A DNA stretch of 60,548 bases from the NCBI GenBank assembly GCA_021204045.1, contig JAJQAA010000009.1, positions 1-60,548 of the forward strand, given 5' to 3'. This document shows positions 45,395-54,196 of this stretch, piece after piece. The notes below the pieces were generated by a model. It did no database searches and was not told where the DNA came from. It worked only from the letters and a program-made list of their open reading frames with translations. Each line of letters begins with the position of its first letter. Positions within the stretch are counted from its first letter, which is position 1. The position numbers were made by a program, and so were the translations under genes. Origin of the DNA: Clostridiales bacterium (GTDB taxonomy: Bacteria > Bacillota > Clostridia > Lachnospirales > Lachnospiraceae).

Positions 45395-46095
45395 GTTTTA
45401 CGAACGATTGTATCGAAGATAGTCTGCCGATCTGGAAAGCATGCCTGGATTCCCCGTTTTTAAAAGAGCTGGCGGCCGGAACGCTGGATCCGGTCTGTTT
45501 CATCGGCTATATTGTCGACGACAGCCTTTATCTGCGCGAGTATGCCAAGGTGTTTGCCTGGGGGATGCTCAAGGCGAGAAATATGAGAGATATCCGCGCC
45601 TGCTATTCGATGATCTCATTTGCCAATGAGGAAGAGGACGCGACGCGCCTGCGGTACTTGAAAAGCTGGGGGCTGACGGACGACGGGATTCAGACGCTGC
45701 CGCAGCGTCCGGAGAACCGCGCCTACACAGATTACATGATCGCGGCCGCCCGCGATGGCGAGGGCATGCTGGAGTGCATGATGGCCTGTCTGCCCTGCAT
45801 GATCAGTTACTGCTGGATATTCCGTAAGCTGCTGGAGCGTACTCCTTCCATCCGGGAAACGCCATTCTGGCCGCTGGTGCGGGATTATACGGCCGACGGT
45901 TATGATGCAGCCTGCCGGAAATGGGGAGACTATACGGACACGCTCTTTGACGGCCACGATGCCGGAAAACGGGAGCGGATGATGGAGATTTTTCGCCAGT
46001 GTTCCCTCTATGAGCTCGGTTTCTGGGAGATGAGCGCGAAGCCGCGCACGGATATTCCGGTTTTTTCGAAATCAGACATTGATTTTGCCGGATAA
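45391..46095 (+). CDS. tenA: TenA/thiaminase II family protein
   Basis: 234 residues of the heme-oxygenase-like TenA fold. In salvage it hydrolyses aminomethyl-HMP (or thiamine) to HMP. The catalytic Cys is probably in MACLPCMISYCWIF, near residues 132-138; FIGYIVDDSLYLREYAKVFA and the C-terminal YELGFWEMS match the family. ATG 45391 overlaps the thiT stop; the frame is open further upstream but inside thiT. It is the last gene of the thiamine operon; the ilvE promoter begins inside its last codons. Confidence 0.93.
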   Translation: MSFTNDCIEDSLPIWKACLDSPFLKELAAGTLDPVCFIGYIVDDSLYLREYAKVFAWGMLKARNMRDIRACYSMISFANEEEDATRLRYLKSWGLTDDGIQTLPQRPENRAYTDYMIAAARDGEGMLECMMACLPCMISYCWIFRKLLERTPSIRETPFWPLVRDYTADGYDAACRKWGDYTDTLFDGHDAGKRERMMEIFRQCSLYELGFWEMSAKPRTDIPVFSKSDIDFAG

Positions 46096-46107
46096 TGGGT
46101 TTATAAT
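46079..46107 (+). promoter_or_regulatory. Promoter of ilvE
   Basis: TTGATT at 46079-46084 and a consensus TATAAT at 46102-46107 with a 17-bp spacer. It overlaps the end of tenA and lies 45 bp before the ilvE start. Confidence 0.7.
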
Positions 46108-46151
46108 CAGGGAAATATTACAGGAAACTTACATGGATGGAGGAAAATCAG

Positions 46152-47177
46152 ATGGAAAAGAAAAATCTTGACTGGGGCAGTCTTGGATTCGGCTATATGA
46201 CGACGGATTACCGTTATGTGTCGGTTTATAAGGATGGCAAGTGGGATGAAGGCACGCTGACCACCGATCCGAATGTGGTGATCAATGAATGCGCAGGCAT
46301 CCTGCATTACTGTCAGGAGATTTTTGAGGGCCTCAAGGCTTACACGACGGAGGATGGCAGCATCGTCACCTTCCGTCCGGATCTCAACGCGGAGCGCATG
46401 ATCGATTCCGCCGCCCGCCTGGAGATGCCGGCGTTTCCGAAGGAGCGTTTCCTTGATGCGATCGAACAGGTGGTTAAGGCAAACGCGGCCTGGGTACCGC
46501 CGTTTGGCAGCGGCGCAACCCTCTATGTGCGTCCGTATATGTTTGCCAGCGGTCCGGTCATCGGCGTGAAGCCGGCGGACGAGTATCAGTTCCGTATCCT
46601 GGTTACCCCGGTTGGCCCGTATTTCAAGGGCGGCGCGAAGCCCCTCACGCTGTGCGTGAGCGATTTTGACCGCGCGGCGCCGCATGGCACCGGCCATATC
46701 AAGGCGGGCCTGAACTACGCGATGAGCCTGCATCCCTATGTACTTGCCCATGCCAACGGCTATGATGAGAATATGTTCCTCGATCCGGGTACCCGCACCT
46801 TCGTGGAGGAGACCGGCGGCGCGAACTTCCTCTTTGTTACCAAGGCCGGCGAGATCGTGATTCCGAAATCACCCTCCATCCTTCCCTCCATTACCCGCCG
46901 TTCGCTGGTGTATGTCGCTGAGAAATATCTCAACCTGAAAGTCACGCAGCGTCCGGTGACGCTTGCGGAGCTCGATCATTTCGCCGAGTGTGGTCTCTGC
47001 GGTACGGCCGCGGTCATCTCCCCGGTCGGCAAGGTCGTCGACCACGGCAGAGAGATCTGCTTTGCCAGCGGCATGGAGAAGATGGGTCCGACGATCCAGA
47101 AGCTGTATGATACGCTGACCGGTATCCAGATGGGTACGGTTGAGGCGCCGGCCGGCTGGATTCACAAGATTCAGTAA
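46152..47177 (+). CDS. ilvE: Branched-chain amino acid aminotransferase
   Basis: A PLP class IV aminotransferase of 341 residues that interconverts Leu, Ile and Val with their 2-oxo acids. The PLP lysine lies in GTGHIKAGLNYA. QEIFEGLKAY, TLYVRPYMFAS and FVEETGGANFLFV are typical. ATG 46152 is preferred, with GGAGGA at 46139-46144; an upstream in-frame ATG at 46137 overlaps that ribosome site. It is monocistronic, and its stop lies one base from the stop of the convergent TetR gene. Confidence 0.95.
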   Translation: MEKKNLDWGSLGFGYMTTDYRYVSVYKDGKWDEGTLTTDPNVVINECAGILHYCQEIFEGLKAYTTEDGSIVTFRPDLNAERMIDSAARLEMPAFPKERFLDAIEQVVKANAAWVPPFGSGATLYVRPYMFASGPVIGVKPADEYQFRILVTPVGPYFKGGAKPLTLCVSDFDRAAPHGTGHIKAGLNYAMSLHPYVLAHANGYDENMFLDPGTRTFVEETGGANFLFVTKAGEIVIPKSPSILPSITRRSLVYVAEKYLNLKVTQRPVTLAELDHFAECGLCGTAAVISPVGKVVDHGREICFASGMEKMGPTIQKLYDTLTGIQMGTVEAPAGWIHKIQ

Positions 47178-47178
47178 A

Positions 47179-47784
47179 TTACGAAATCGGATTGATTGAG
47201 AGAACCTGTATCCCCTGGGTGATGATCTTCTCTGTGAGAAGAGACATCTGCTCAGGGGATTCTTTCATGCCGGTCCGCAGCCAGTGCTGCACCAGCCCGA
47301 CGCAGCCGGAGACGACGAAGGAAAAGTAGGCGTCAAAGACGGCGGTGCTGCCGCCGCGGTAGACTTCCATCCAGTCGTGCAGACATTGATCACGCACGAG
47401 ATTCTCGAGCAGATTGATGAAATTCAGATCGCCGTGTTCGCCGATGAGAAGGGTAACCAGATCGGCGTTGTCGCGGGTCAGCGCGTAGATATCGTAGAAA
47501 ATGTTACGGATGCGGTGCTCAAGATCCTCCGGGCGTTCTTTGAGGAACAGTCGGTTGAACTCGTCAAGCAGTTCGCTCTCCGTCTGTTCGAGCAGGTCAT
47601 AAACGTCTTTATAATGCAGGTAGAAGGTGCCGCGGTTCAAATCCGCCATCTCGGTGAGCTCGCGCACCGTGATTTCCTGTATCTTTTTCTCTTTGAGGAG
47701 TGTAAGCAGACACTCCTTGAGCTGGCGGCGTGTCCTGCGCACGCGCCGGTCCGGCGACCGTTCTTCAGAGGTAAATTCTGTCAT
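47179..47784 (-). CDS. TetR-family regulator
   Basis: A minus-strand repressor-type regulator of about 201 residues. The N-terminal helix-turn-helix reads ITVRELTEMADLNRGTFYLH, and the C-terminal helices form the ligand and dimer domain of the TetR_C_7 type (VFDAYFSFVVSGCVGLVQHW). I use ATG at 47784 because the frame's earlier start (TTG 47820) has no ribosome site; the ribosome site at 47784 is also weak. It is divergent from the giant MMPL exporter, with paired inverted repeats between, the usual arrangement of a TetR repressor and its efflux target. Confidence 0.88.
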   Translation of the reverse strand: MTEFTSEERSPDRRVRRTRRQLKECLLTLLKEKKIQEITVRELTEMADLNRGTFYLHYKDVYDLLEQTESELLDEFNRLFLKERPEDLEHRIRNIFYDIYALTRDNADLVTLLIGEHGDLNFINLLENLVRDQCLHDWMEVYRGGSTAVFDAYFSFVVSGCVGLVQHWLRTGMKESPEQMSLLTEKIITQGIQVLSINPIS

Positions 47785-47829
47785 AGATTTTCTTATCCAT
47801 TCCCTTCTGTTTTTTAACAAAATGTAAAG

Positions 47830-47921
47830 AAGTGTTCATTAATGATCACAATGTGAAAAATTAATGATTGTAAATTCTGACCAGTTTTATATAATCAATT
47901 GTAGTCAATAAATGAACACTT
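47830..47921. promoter_or_regulatory. Divergent regulatory region with TetR-type operators
   Basis: AAGTGTTCATT at 47830-47840 is repeated in inverse orientation as AATGAACACTT at 47911-47921, an exact 11-bp match 70 bp apart. Between them TTGTAA (47868-47873) and a consensus TATAAT (47890-47895), 16 bp apart, form the exporter promoter. The right copy lies just after the predicted transcript start. The two copies are likely binding sites for the TetR protein. Confidence 0.6.
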
Positions 47922-48015
47922 GTCAATTTTATTTTGTGGCCGATCTATTTGGCAATGTGTTTGCGGAAATTTTATCTGCGAAGTCCATCCCGGACAGGGC
48001 GGGAGGAAGTTGTAT

Positions 48016-51000
48016 ATGGGAACGAGAAAATTGTTATCATCGGGCGAAACGATCTCCATCCGTCTCGCGCGTTTCATCATACGAAGGCAGAACTGGATTT
48101 TTGCCGTTTTTATCGCGGGCTGTGTTTTCTCTGCGTTTGCGATGATGTTTGTCAACATCAATTACGATCTGACGGAATACGTGCCGGACACGGCGGATTT
48201 CTCGATCGGCCTGGATCTGATGGAGCGGGAGTTTGGCTATCCGGGGACGGCGCGCATCATGATCGAGGATGTCACGCTCTATGAAGCGAAGCAGTATAAG
48301 GATAAGCTGGAGGCGGTCGACGGGGTGGATCAGATCCTCTGGTGCGACGACACGGTCAATATTTACGCCGGTGAGGATTTTATTAATGAGGAAGACATCC
48401 GGGATTATTACCGGGACGGCTGCGCGGTCATGGATGTGACCTTCACGGAGAGCAATACTTCATCCCGGACCTCTCAGGCGATCGATGCAATGAAAGCGAT
48501 CATCGGCGAGAAGGGGCGCTATGTCGGTATGGCTGTGCAGAACAAGGCGCTGCAGGAAAACCTCGCAAGCGAGATGCAGAAAATCCTTATCGTAGCCGGA
48601 ATCATGATTTTTCTCATTCTCTGCGCCGCCACGACAGCCTGGACGGAGCCGCTGCTCTTTCTCATCGTGATGGGTGTGGCGATTTTGCTTAATCGGGGTA
48701 CCAATGTCTTTGTCGGCACGATTTCTTTTCTGACGCAGAACGTAGCGATGGTGCTGCAGCTGGCGACTTCGATGGATTACTCGATTTTTCTGCTGGATTC
48801 CTTCACGCACGAGAAGGCGCGGGGCCTGTCGGACGAGGAGGCGATGGTCAATGCCGTGGATGCGGCAATCAACTCGATTTTCGCCAGCAGCCTGACGACC
48901 GTGGCGGGATTTCTGGCGCTGACGGCGATGCATTTTTCGATCGGTTTCGATCTGGGGCTGGTGCTGGCCAAGGGTATCGTGTTCAGCCTGCTGACCGTGG
49001 TTTTCTTTATGCCGGCGATGATTTTCCGCTTTGCCCGGTGGAATGAACGGACGGCGCACCGCTCGTTTTTCCCGGATTTCCATGGCCTGGCAGAGCAGAT
49101 TTACCGACATCGCCGGGGGATTCTTGTGGCAATGCTTCTGGTTGCGCCGCTCGCCTATACGGCGCAGACGATGAACAGTTTTATTTACGGGAATAACGCG
49201 GTGGGCGCGGGCGAGGGCACGCAGGTTTATGAGGACGACGGAGTGATCGTCTCGAAATTCGGGCGCAGCAATATGCTGCTGGCCGTCTATCCCAATACAT
49301 CAGCGGTACGCGAGCGGCAGATGTCCGATGAGATCGAGGCGCTGGATTATGTGAAGAGCGTGACCTCGATGGCGAATTCCCTGCCGGACGGCGTGCCGGA
49401 GGAGTTTCTGCCGCAGTCGCTCACGGAGCAGCTGCACACGGACGGTTACGCACGGATGCTGATCTACATCCGCACGAAAGCAGAGAGCGATACGGCGTTT
49501 GCCTGTACGGATGAGATCCGCGGCATTGTACAGAGGTACTATCCAGAGGGCGCCTATGTGGTGGGTGAGACGGCTTCCACCGAGGATATCCGCACGACCA
49601 TCCTGGCTGACAGCGGGCGCGTGAACCGGCTCTCACTCCTGGGCGTTTTCGCGGTGGTTCTGTTCAGCTTCCGCTCGGCGCTGGTGCCGCTCATTGTCAT
49701 GATTCCGATCGAGGTCGCGATCTTTATCAATATGGCGTTCCCGTACCTGATGGGCGAGACGATGGCTTACATGGGCTATCTGATTGTCAGCAGTATTCAG
49801 CTGGGCGCGACTGTGGATTATTCCATCCTTTTGACCAACAATTATATGGCCTGCCGCCGGACGATGGACAAAAAACAGGCCTGTATCGAGGCGATCGCGC
49901 GATCCTGCAGCTCGATTCTCACTTCGGGGATGATCCTGATTTTTGCCGGGTATATCGTGCATTTTGTTTCCAGCACGGCGGCGATCGGAGAGCTGGGGCA
50001 TCTGATCGGCCGCGGCGCGGTTCTCAGCGTGCTGCTGGTGCTGGCCGCGCTCCCGGCGCTGCTTTCGGCGGCGGATCCGTTTATCGCGGATCCGGAGAGG
50101 AGAAACATGAGATACCGTCACATAAAAATGAGACATCAGCGGATAAAGGGATGGCTCCGGCGCGTTACGGCCGGGCTGCTCGCGGCGCTAACTCTGGCGA
50201 TAAGCGTTGCAAAACCATCATTGTGCGCCTGGGCGGCGGAGGCCGCGGCTGATGTGGACGAGACGATGTATGTCAATCTGGATTATTACGGTAAGGCCAG
50301 CAGGGTAAACGTCGTCAAGAGCGTGCGCGCGAACGGTCAGAGTACGTTTACCGACTACGGGGAGTATACGGCGGTGGAAAATATGTCGGACGAAACCGTA
50401 CCCGTAATCGGGGATGGCAGCGTGCGCTGGAGGCTTCCGGAAGACGCGGGCGGCCGCTTTTATTACAAATGTACGATGGACAATGATGCGGTCGAGTTGC
50501 CGTGGACGTTTGACATTTCCTACAGGCATAACGGCGTGCCGGTCAACGGCGAACAGCTTGCGGGCGCTTCCGGTCTGATCGAGATTCATATAACGGCGGA
50601 GCCGAATGAGAAAGCGCGGCAGTATTATCGGGACAACATGCTGCTGATGGTGACCGTGCCTCTGGATATGAGCAAGTGTTACAGCGTTGAGGCGGAAGGA
50701 TCGCAGACGCAGAGCATCGGCAGCTATACCGGCGTGGTGTTCACGGCGCTGCCCGGTGAGGAGGGCGATTACACTGTGCGCATCGGCACGGACAGCTTTG
50801 AGACGATCGGCGTGATCATGAGCATGGTGCCGGGCACGGTGGAGGATCTGGAGCATATCCGGGATCTGAAGGAGGCGAAGGATACCTGGCGGGACGCCGG
50901 GGACGCGATGTACGACAGTCTCGAGAGCATGGCACGCGCCGTGGAAGGAATGCGCGGCGGTGTGGACGACGCCAGAGAGGGAGCCGCGGCCGCGGATGCG

Positions 51001-52323
51001 GCGCGGGAAAAATGGAACGCGGAAAAAGACGGGATCTTGGCTGGAAACGACCGGATCCTCGCTTCCCTGACGGCGCTCTCCGCCCAGCTTTCCCGGATGA
51101 CGCCGCATCTGGAGAGCGCGAAGTCCGAGGCGGAGGATCTGCATGAAAACATCAACGATCTGGTGGATGTGATGGAGGAAATGCAGGATCCGCTGGAAAA
51201 GCTGTTTGATCTTTTAAAGGATGTTGCCGATGATTCCGATGATCTGGCCGGACGCGTCCCGGAGCTGACGCAGGAGCTGCAGACGCTGCTTGCGCTGGAC
51301 GCGCGGCTCCAGGCAAACGAGCAGGCGATTCTGACCGGGATGAACGAGACGTTTCCGGAGTTGCTGACCGCGATCGCCGAGGACTATTCCGGGGATGAAC
51401 TGGATCTGGAGATTGATCTGATCAATGATCTGGAACCGGCGGAGGAACGGAGCGGGAAAAATAAGGAGAGCGGAAAAAAGGAGACGAGGGTACGGATTGC
51501 GACCGCGTCCGACGCGGAGGAGAATTCTCGCGAAAAAACAGAGGAAACCAACCGCCGCAGTGCGGTATTTGCGGCCGCGGAAAGCCTGTCGTCGGGCTCC
51601 GGGACGCTCTCATCAAATCAGCTGTTGCAGATATTATCCGCGCGCACCTCTGTGCTGGAGGAGCTGGCGTCGGACAGCAGCCGCGCTTCGGATTCGATGC
51701 GCGATCTGCTGCAGGACATCGCGAATTCCGCGGATAACGTGAGCGAGCTTTCCGAGAGCATGGACTCGCTGATCGACTATGTACATATTCTCAACGCGAC
51801 GCTGAACCGCTACTACCCGGAGCTGCAGGATATGCTGACGGATTCGGCACAGCTGGTAAACCGCACGGCGGAGGCTTTGGACAACGGAACAGCGACATTG
51901 GAACTTGTGCAGAATACGCTCAGAAGCAGCAGTGACGATATCAGCGCCACCGCGCTGCATGGGCTGCGGGGGACGATGGAGTTGCTGGACCAGAGTCTGA
52001 GCGTGTTGGAGAGCACGACGGCGCTGCGCGAGGCCGGGCGCACGATGAAGGACGTGATGGATGAGCAGCTGGATAAATTTGAGACGGAGAACCGTTTCCT
52101 GTATCTGGATCCGAAGGCGGAGAAGGTTTCCTTTACTTCGGATAAAAATATTTCGCCCGGCACGCTTCAGATTATTCTGCGTACCGAAGAAATTCGCCTG
52201 GAAGATAAAGCAGAAATTCTGGACGCGGAGCAGGAGGCTGCTGCGGCCAGTCCGCTGCGCCGCATGTGGGCCGTGCTGGTGAAAATGGTGCAGGCGGCTG
52301 TTCAGATTTTCCGGGAGCGGTAA
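48016..52323 (+). CDS. MMPL/RND-type exporter fused to a coiled-coil exoprotein
   Basis: 1435 residues. Residues 1-700 form an MMPL transporter: helix 1 (IFAVFIAGCVFSAFAMMFV), an extracytoplasmic loop, helices including LQLATSMDYSIFLLDSF, a second loop, and helices including SSIQLGATVDYSILLTNNY. Residues 700-750 look like a signal peptide (VTAGLLAALTLAISVAKPSL). The rest (750-1435) is a long extracytoplasmic domain with heptad-rich coiled coils and an acidic linker near 1150. ATG 48016 has GGGAGGA at 48001-48007. An in-frame ATG at 50107 (residue 698), with its own AGAGGAGA site, could also start a separate secreted 738-residue protein. Related loci often have these two as separate genes. The substrate may be a lipid or drug; regulation is by the divergent TetR. 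Confidence 0.88.
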   Translation: MGTRKLLSSGETISIRLARFIIRRQNWIFAVFIAGCVFSAFAMMFVNINYDLTEYVPDTADFSIGLDLMEREFGYPGTARIMIEDVTLYEAKQYKDKLEAVDGVDQILWCDDTVNIYAGEDFINEEDIRDYYRDGCAVMDVTFTESNTSSRTSQAIDAMKAIIGEKGRYVGMAVQNKALQENLASEMQKILIVAGIMIFLILCAATTAWTEPLLFLIVMGVAILLNRGTNVFVGTISFLTQNVAMVLQLATSMDYSIFLLDSFTHEKARGLSDEEAMVNAVDAAINSIFASSLTTVAGFLALTAMHFSIGFDLGLVLAKGIVFSLLTVVFFMPAMIFRFARWNERTAHRSFFPDFHGLAEQIYRHRRGILVAMLLVAPLAYTAQTMNSFIYGNNAVGAGEGTQVYEDDGVIVSKFGRSNMLLAVYPNTSAVRERQMSDEIEALDYVKSVTSMANSLPDGVPEEFLPQSLTEQLHTDGYARMLIYIRTKAESDTAFACTDEIRGIVQRYYPEGAYVVGETASTEDIRTTILADSGRVNRLSLLGVFAVVLFSFRSALVPLIVMIPIEVAIFINMAFPYLMGETMAYMGYLIVSSIQLGATVDYSILLTNNYMACRRTMDKKQACIEAIARSCSSILTSGMILIFAGYIVHFVSSTAAIGELGHLIGRGAVLSVLLVLAALPALLSAADPFIADPERRNMRYRHIKMRHQRIKGWLRRVTAGLLAALTLAISVAKPSLCAWAAEAAADVDETMYVNLDYYGKASRVNVVKSVRANGQSTFTDYGEYTAVENMSDETVPVIGDGSVRWRLPEDAGGRFYYKCTMDNDAVELPWTFDISYRHNGVPVNGEQLAGASGLIEIHITAEPNEKARQYYRDNMLLMVTVPLDMSKCYSVEAEGSQTQSIGSYTGVVFTALPGEEGDYTVRIGTDSFETIGVIMSMVPGTVEDLEHIRDLKEAKDTWRDAGDAMYDSLESMARAVEGMRGGVDDAREGAAAADAAREKWNAEKDGILAGNDRILASLTALSAQLSRMTPHLESAKSEAEDLHENINDLVDVMEEMQDPLEKLFDLLKDVADDSDDLAGRVPELTQELQTLLALDARLQANEQAILTGMNETFPELLTAIAEDYSGDELDLEIDLINDLEPAEERSGKNKESGKKETRVRIATASDAEENSREKTEETNRRSAVFAAAESLSSGSGTLSSNQLLQILSARTSVLEELASDSSRASDSMRDLLQDIANSADNVSELSESMDSLIDYVHILNATLNRYYPELQDMLTDSAQLVNRTAEALDNGTATLELVQNTLRSSSDDISATALHGLRGTMELLDQSLSVLESTTALREAGRTMKDVMDEQLDKFETENRFLYLDPKAEKVSFTSDKNISPGTLQIILRTEEIRLEDKAEILDAEQEAAAASPLRRMWAVLVKMVQAAVQIFRER

Positions 52324-52364
52324 ACAGAGCGCAAACAGAACGGTAAACAGAAAAAGGGGAACTC

Positions 52365-52393
52365 TTGATTTTTTAGACAAAAGATGGTATCGT
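52365..52393 (+). promoter_or_regulatory. Candidate promoter of the Opp-type operon
   Basis: TTGATT at 52365-52370 and TATCGT at 52388-52393, 17 bp apart, 40 bp before the binding-protein start. The -10 matches only four of six positions. Confidence 0.45.
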
Positions 52394-52432
52394 TAATAAT
52401 CGAAAATACATTTCATGATACAGGAGGATACG

Positions 52433-54046
52433 ATGAAAAAGAAAACAGTAATTTCTGCGATTCTGGCAGCGACGATGGTTTTCAGCCTTGCGGCCTGCGG
52501 CGGCGGACAATCCGGAACAGCTGCGACGACACAGGCGGAAACGGCGGGAGCGCAGGAAACGGGCGCACAGACGCAGGCAGACGGAGCAGAGACACAGACA
52601 GACGGAGCAGAGGCGGCGGGACATAAGGATACCCTGATTATCGCCCTTCCCGCTGAGCCGGCAACGCTTGACCCTTACGCACATTCCAATCAGAATGGTT
52701 TTATCTGCACCACGCTGATTTTTGATACCCTGATCCGCAGGACGGATGACGGGGAATACGAGCCGCGCCTCGCGAAAGAGTGGGAGATGGTGGACGATAC
52801 CACGATCCGCTTCGTGCTTCGCGATGACGTTACGTTCCATGATGGGAGCAAGTTTACCGCGGAGGATGTAAAATTCTCTCTGGGTATGGCCGCGGAGAGC
52901 TCATTCAGCAAGAATCTTTTCGGTTGCGTGGATATCGAGAATACCAATGTGATCGACGACAATACCATCGAGGTAAAGCTGCAGTACGCTTACGCGCCGT
53001 TCCTGGAGGCGCTCGCGTCTCACCGCGGAGCGATTATTCCGAAGGCCGCTTATGAGTCGATGGGGGCGGAAGCATTTGCCCGCGCGCCGATCGGTACCGG
53101 CCCGATGAAATTCAAAGAGTGGGTGACAGGCGACCGCATTGAATTTGACAAATACGACGATTTCTGGGGAGAGCCCATGGCGTTTGACAATTTTGTGGCC
53201 CGCGTGATCGTAGAGGCATCTTCCCGCACGATCGAGCTGGAGACGGGCGGCGTGGATATCGCTTTCGAGCTGGCGCCGGCTGACTGGAACCGCATCGACG
53301 AAAATCCGGAAACTCAGCTTATCAGCGGCAATACGCAGGGTGTCTCTTTCCTGTGCCTGAACAATTCGCTCGATCCGATTAAGGATAATGAGAACCTCAG
53401 AAAAGCTCTCGCGTACGGCCTGAACCTGGAGGCTCTGGTGCAGATGGCGTGGCAGGGAACGGCGGATGTGGCTGACAGCTATTATTCCAGCACGATTTTC
53501 GGCCACAAGGCAGTTGGCCCGATGGAGTACAATCCGGACAAAGCGAAAGAGCTGCTGGCGGAAGCCGGATACCCGGACGGCCTGACCATCACCTACATGA
53601 CCTACGAGAGCACCGTAAACCAGGCGTTTGCCGAGGTGCTTCAGAATATGTGGGGACAGATCGGTGTTACGGTCAATATTCAGATGATTGACCTTGCCAC
53701 CTTTACCGAGAAAAACAATAACGGCGAGATCCCGTGCGCGCTTATGACCAACACGGCGGTGATCCCGGATCCGGACGCGGCGCTTCTGGCCTGGCCGACG
53801 CACCGCACCATCTCTCTGCGCCACAACGACACGCACATTGATGAGCTGCTGGAAAAGGGCAAATCGATCTACGATTTCGCAGAACGCCAGGCGGTTTATG
53901 AGGAACTGCAGGATTATCTGTGGGAGAAGATGTACACCATTCCGATCGCGTTCCCGAGAGGGGCATACGGCGCTACCAGCCAGGTGGCGAACCTTCCGTT
54001 CTATGCAAACCTTTGCCCGGATCTGACACGCGTTAAGTTTCAGTAA
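52433..54046 (+). CDS. Opp/Dpp-type ABC transporter substrate-binding lipoprotein
   Basis: An extracellular family 5 binding protein of 537 residues. The signal peptide KKKTVISAILAATMVFSLAA ends in lipobox LAAC. A Gln/Ala/Gly linker follows with a 21-bp tandem duplication (TQADGAE and TQTDGAE, 52571-52612). The mature fold begins at DTLIIALPAEPATLDPYAHS, with FVLRDDVTFHDGSKFTAEDV typical of SBP_bac_5. CAGGAGG before ATG 52433 sets the start. It may bind peptides or another small ligand; nothing in the sequence decides this. The downstream oxidoreductase and MmgE/PrpD genes hint at an organic-acid-like substrate. Confidence 0.92.
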   Translation: MKKKTVISAILAATMVFSLAACGGGQSGTAATTQAETAGAQETGAQTQADGAETQTDGAEAAGHKDTLIIALPAEPATLDPYAHSNQNGFICTTLIFDTLIRRTDDGEYEPRLAKEWEMVDDTTIRFVLRDDVTFHDGSKFTAEDVKFSLGMAAESSFSKNLFGCVDIENTNVIDDNTIEVKLQYAYAPFLEALASHRGAIIPKAAYESMGAEAFARAPIGTGPMKFKEWVTGDRIEFDKYDDFWGEPMAFDNFVARVIVEASSRTIELETGGVDIAFELAPADWNRIDENPETQLISGNTQGVSFLCLNNSLDPIKDNENLRKALAYGLNLEALVQMAWQGTADVADSYYSSTIFGHKAVGPMEYNPDKAKELLAEAGYPDGLTITYMTYESTVNQAFAEVLQNMWGQIGVTVNIQMIDLATFTEKNNNGEIPCALMTNTAVIPDPDAALLAWPTHRTISLRHNDTHIDELLEKGKSIYDFAERQAVYEELQDYLWEKMYTIPIAFPRGAYGATSQVANLPFYANLCPDLTRVKFQ

Positions 54047-54058
54047 TACGCACCTTTA

Positions 54059-54162
54059 AATTCTCCGGGTCTGATTCCGCTGCGTTATTTGTCCGTCTGG
54101 CCGCGCATGAGGTTGTTATGTGCGGCCGGCGTCAAATCCGCTCCGGGTCAGCCCGGAGAATT
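54059..54162 (+). other. Long nested hairpin between binding-protein and permease genes
   Basis: AATTCTCCGGG at 54059-54069 pairs exactly with CCCGGAGAATT at 54152-54162. Within it, GGCCGCGCAT at 54099-54108 pairs with ATGTGCGGCC at 54118-54127 (one G-U). No T-run follows. It likely protects the 3' end of the binding-protein mRNA and lowers permease expression, as seen in other ABC operons. Confidence 0.6.
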
Positions 54163-54196
54163 GTGTGTATATGCCAACGAAAAAGGAGTCAATGAT

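Noticed and set aside
47170-47190. Bidirectional terminator between ilvE and the TetR gene
   Set aside because: The stops are one base apart and no hairpin with T-run is visible at the junction.
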